DNA of 6,503 bases from Alphaproteobacteria bacterium (GTDB lineage Bacteria > Pseudomonadota > Alphaproteobacteria > RF32 > CAG-239), in contig JAGDBT010000102.1 of the NCBI GenBank assembly GCA_017958895.1, positions 1 to 6,503 on the forward strand, given 5' to 3'. The notes below the pieces were generated by a model. It was not told where the DNA came from. It saw only the letters and a list, made by a program, of their open reading frames with translations, and searched no databases. Positions 5,337 through 6,503 of the stretch are shown here, one piece after another; the stretch's first letter is position 1; each line of letters starts with the position of its first letter. Made by a program: the position numbers and the translations under genes.

Positions 5337-5365
5337 AAAATAGCTTATTTTTGTCAGTATGTCAA
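5337..5365 (-). promoter_or_regulatory. Promoter of the cupin gene
   Basis: On the minus strand, TTGACA (5365-5360, perfect -35), a 17-nt spacer and TATTTT (5342-5337, four of six for -10). The expected start near 5330 gives a leader of about 34 nt. The -35 lies in one arm of the inverted repeat at 5359-5381. Confidence 0.6.
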
Positions 5366-5381
5366 GATAAAATGTTGACAT
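5359..5381. repeat. Inverted repeat with TTGACA in each arm, possible operator
   Basis: ATGTCAA (5359-5365), 9-nt centre, TTGACAT (5375-5381): perfect 7-bp arms. The left arm is the -35 of the cupin promoter; the right arm faces ptsP. A further TGTCA at 5352-5356 makes a tandem 8-bp-spaced copy of the left arm. A dimeric regulator binding here would cover the cupin -35. Confidence 0.5.
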
Positions 5382-5389
5382 TTTTTTAG

Positions 5390-5416
5390 TTTACATGCGG
5401 CAAAAAATGTTATAAA
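5390..5416 (+). promoter_or_regulatory. Possible ptsP promoter
   Basis: TTTACA (5390-5395, five of six), 15-nt spacer, TATAAA (5411-5416, five of six). The spacer is short; moving the -10 one base gives 16 nt with a poorer hexamer. The stronger TTGACA at 5375-5380 has no -10 at the right distance (next good one is 30 nt away). Confidence 0.35.
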
Positions 5417-5443
5417 TCAGAAACAATACGGTAACAAGATTTT

Positions 5444-6503
5444 ATGGGTATAAAAATGCAAACATCAACAGCGGTTAGCGAAGCACTGGCAATACAGCGT
5501 CTTATAGGCTCTGAGATGCAAAAAAATACACCTATGCCGGAAAAGTTGGAAGAAATTTTGAAAGCCTTTGCCAAGGCTTCAGGTTGTTCGGCGGTTTTAC
5601 TTTATGCCACGGTTGATGAAAATTATTTGGAACTGATGAGCAGTTACCGGGCAGAAAATTATAAATCAAACATTCGTTACGATGAAGATTATATCGGCAA
5701 AAGCGCGGCTTTCAAACGTTCGGTTTCGGAAGTTAATGAGGCGCAAAATATTTCTGCTTTGAGTGTGCCGATTTTACGGCTTAATATGACAAGCGGCGTT
5801 TTGGTGCTGACAAAGAAAGGCACAAGAGGTTTTAATGATGAAGAAACGGAACTTGCCGAAACCTTGGCTTTGGTGTTTTCTGATTTGTTGGCCGAAAATG
5901 AATTCGGAGACTATCGCAACCAAATTATTCGCGAAAAAGGTTTGGTGGTTCGCGATGTTTTGCACGGCATGAGCCTTAACAAAGGATACGGTGTCGGAAA
6001 AGCGGTGCTGCATCATCGTCATCGCGAATTGGTAAATATATTTGCCGAGAATATTGCTTTGGAACAATCCAAATTGGCAGAAGGCCGGGAACGTATGGCA
6101 GCCTATCTTGATGCCAAAATAGCTCAGGCCGGAAATTATTTGGGCAACACCACCGAAATTATGGAAATGTATAAAATGTTTGCTCTGGATAAGGGGTGGT
6201 ATAAGAAAATCAGTGCGGATATCGATAAAGGATATACCGCTGAAGCGGCCGTTGAGCATGTTTATGATGAAATGTGGAACAAACTTTCCGCCACGAATGA
6301 TCCGTATTTGCGTGAACGTTTATATGATTTGCGTGATGTTTCAGACAGATTGAGACTGTTTATATCGGGTGATGTTGATACGGCGGCCGTTGCGCGAGAT
6401 GAAGATATAATTATTATAGCACAAACTATGGGCCCGTCGGATTTGATGGACTATAATTATGAACAAATACGCGGCTTGATTATAGAAGATTGCACTCCGA
6501 CCA
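5444..6503 (+). CDS. ptsP: PtsP, nitrogen-PTS enzyme I with GAF domain, 3' end cut by window
   Basis: EI-Ntr takes phosphate from phosphoenolpyruvate and passes it to NPr (PtsO) and then EIIA-Ntr (PtsN), a regulatory relay in the cytoplasm. The frame is open from ATG 5444 to the window end (353 codons and one base); a full protein has about 750. Residues ~32-155 form a GAF domain (SGCSAVLLYA, LSVPILRL, SGVLVLTKKG, helix ELAETLALVF). From ~176 the enzyme I N-domain begins (MSLNKGYGVGKAVL), followed by YKMFALDKGW, AAVEHVYDEMW, DPYLRERLYDLRDVSDRL, AQTMGPSDLMDY and RGLIIEDCTPT, which ends just before the expected SH of the phosphohistidine site. The GAF loop before LSVPI looks shorter than in other proteobacterial PtsP. 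ATG 5456 (residue 5) is an alternative start; neither has a clear ribosome site. Divergent from the cupin gene; the lysC partner usual in alphaproteobacteria is not upstream here. Confidence 0.93.
   Translation, partial: MGIKMQTSTAVSEALAIQRLIGSEMQKNTPMPEKLEEILKAFAKASGCSAVLLYATVDENYLELMSSYRAENYKSNIRYDEDYIGKSAAFKRSVSEVNEAQNISALSVPILRLNMTSGVLVLTKKGTRGFNDEETELAETLALVFSDLLAENEFGDYRNQIIREKGLVVRDVLHGMSLNKGYGVGKAVLHHRHRELVNIFAENIALEQSKLAEGRERMAAYLDAKIAQAGNYLGNTTEIMEMYKMFALDKGWYKKISADIDKGYTAEAAVEHVYDEMWNKLSATNDPYLRERLYDLRDVSDRLRLFISGDVDTAAVARDEDIIIIAQTMGPSDLMDYNYEQIRGLIIEDCTPT

Noticed and set aside
5774..6259. A 161-codon open frame on the minus strand
   Set aside because: It lies opposite ptsP, whose conserved enzyme I motifs are unmistakable. 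The antisense product has no recognisable family pattern; it is a by-product of ptsP codon use.
1..6503. Mobile element, CRISPR, toxin-antitoxin or defence system
   Set aside because: No transposase, integrase, repeat array, nuclease or paired small genes of that type were seen; the genes are mostly housekeeping.

Overview
The window reads as ordinary chromosomal backbone from an AT-leaning alphaproteobacterium. That placement rests on three things: an Obg-RsfS-RlmH cluster, an HslO/ApaG neighbourhood of the kind known in alphaproteobacteria, and a GAF-containing nitrogen-PTS enzyme I whose visible N-terminal half resembles the alphaproteobacterial PtsP type. The low GC suggests a host-associated or uncultured lineage, but this is inference from gene content and composition; no rRNA or other taxonomic marker is present. 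Both ends cut a gene: obg lacks its first codons and ptsP stops just before its catalytic histidine.

Region 1 (1-1827, + strand) is a tight three-gene cluster for large-subunit ribosome biology: obg (GTPase, 50S maturation), rsfS (uL14-binding silencing factor, TTG start with a good Shine-Dalgarno sequence) and rlmH (23S rRNA pseudouridine methyltransferase). Gaps of 15 and 3 nt argue for one transcript and translational coupling. Region 2 (1828-2225, + strand) is a self-contained unit: a perfect-consensus sigma-70 promoter, a 96-residue unrecognised membrane protein with about three membrane segments, and a strong intrinsic terminator. Region 3 (2224-3754) holds the divergent pair recX (-) and hslO (+), which handle RecA control and redox-regulated chaperoning.

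Region 4 (3755-4930) holds a small outer-membrane-type lipoprotein of unknown function (+) and apaG (-). They converge so closely that their stop codons share four bases. Upstream of apaG is a long imperfect hairpin followed by six Ts on the minus strand, and its descending arm carries the apaG Shine-Dalgarno sequence. It looks like a terminator or attenuator for the cupin-apaG direction and is the most interesting regulatory structure here. Region 5 (4931-6503) is a divergent pair: a stand-alone type II mannose-6-phosphate isomerase-like cupin (-) and ptsP (+, partial). Between them is a perfect inverted repeat whose arms each hold a TTGACA hexamer, one of which serves as the -35 box of the cupin promoter.

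I see no mobile element, CRISPR array, tRNA, rRNA or defence system, and nothing that amounts to a new multi-gene system. The points worth following are regulatory (apaG leader, cupin/ptsP intergenic region) and the two uncharacterised small proteins.
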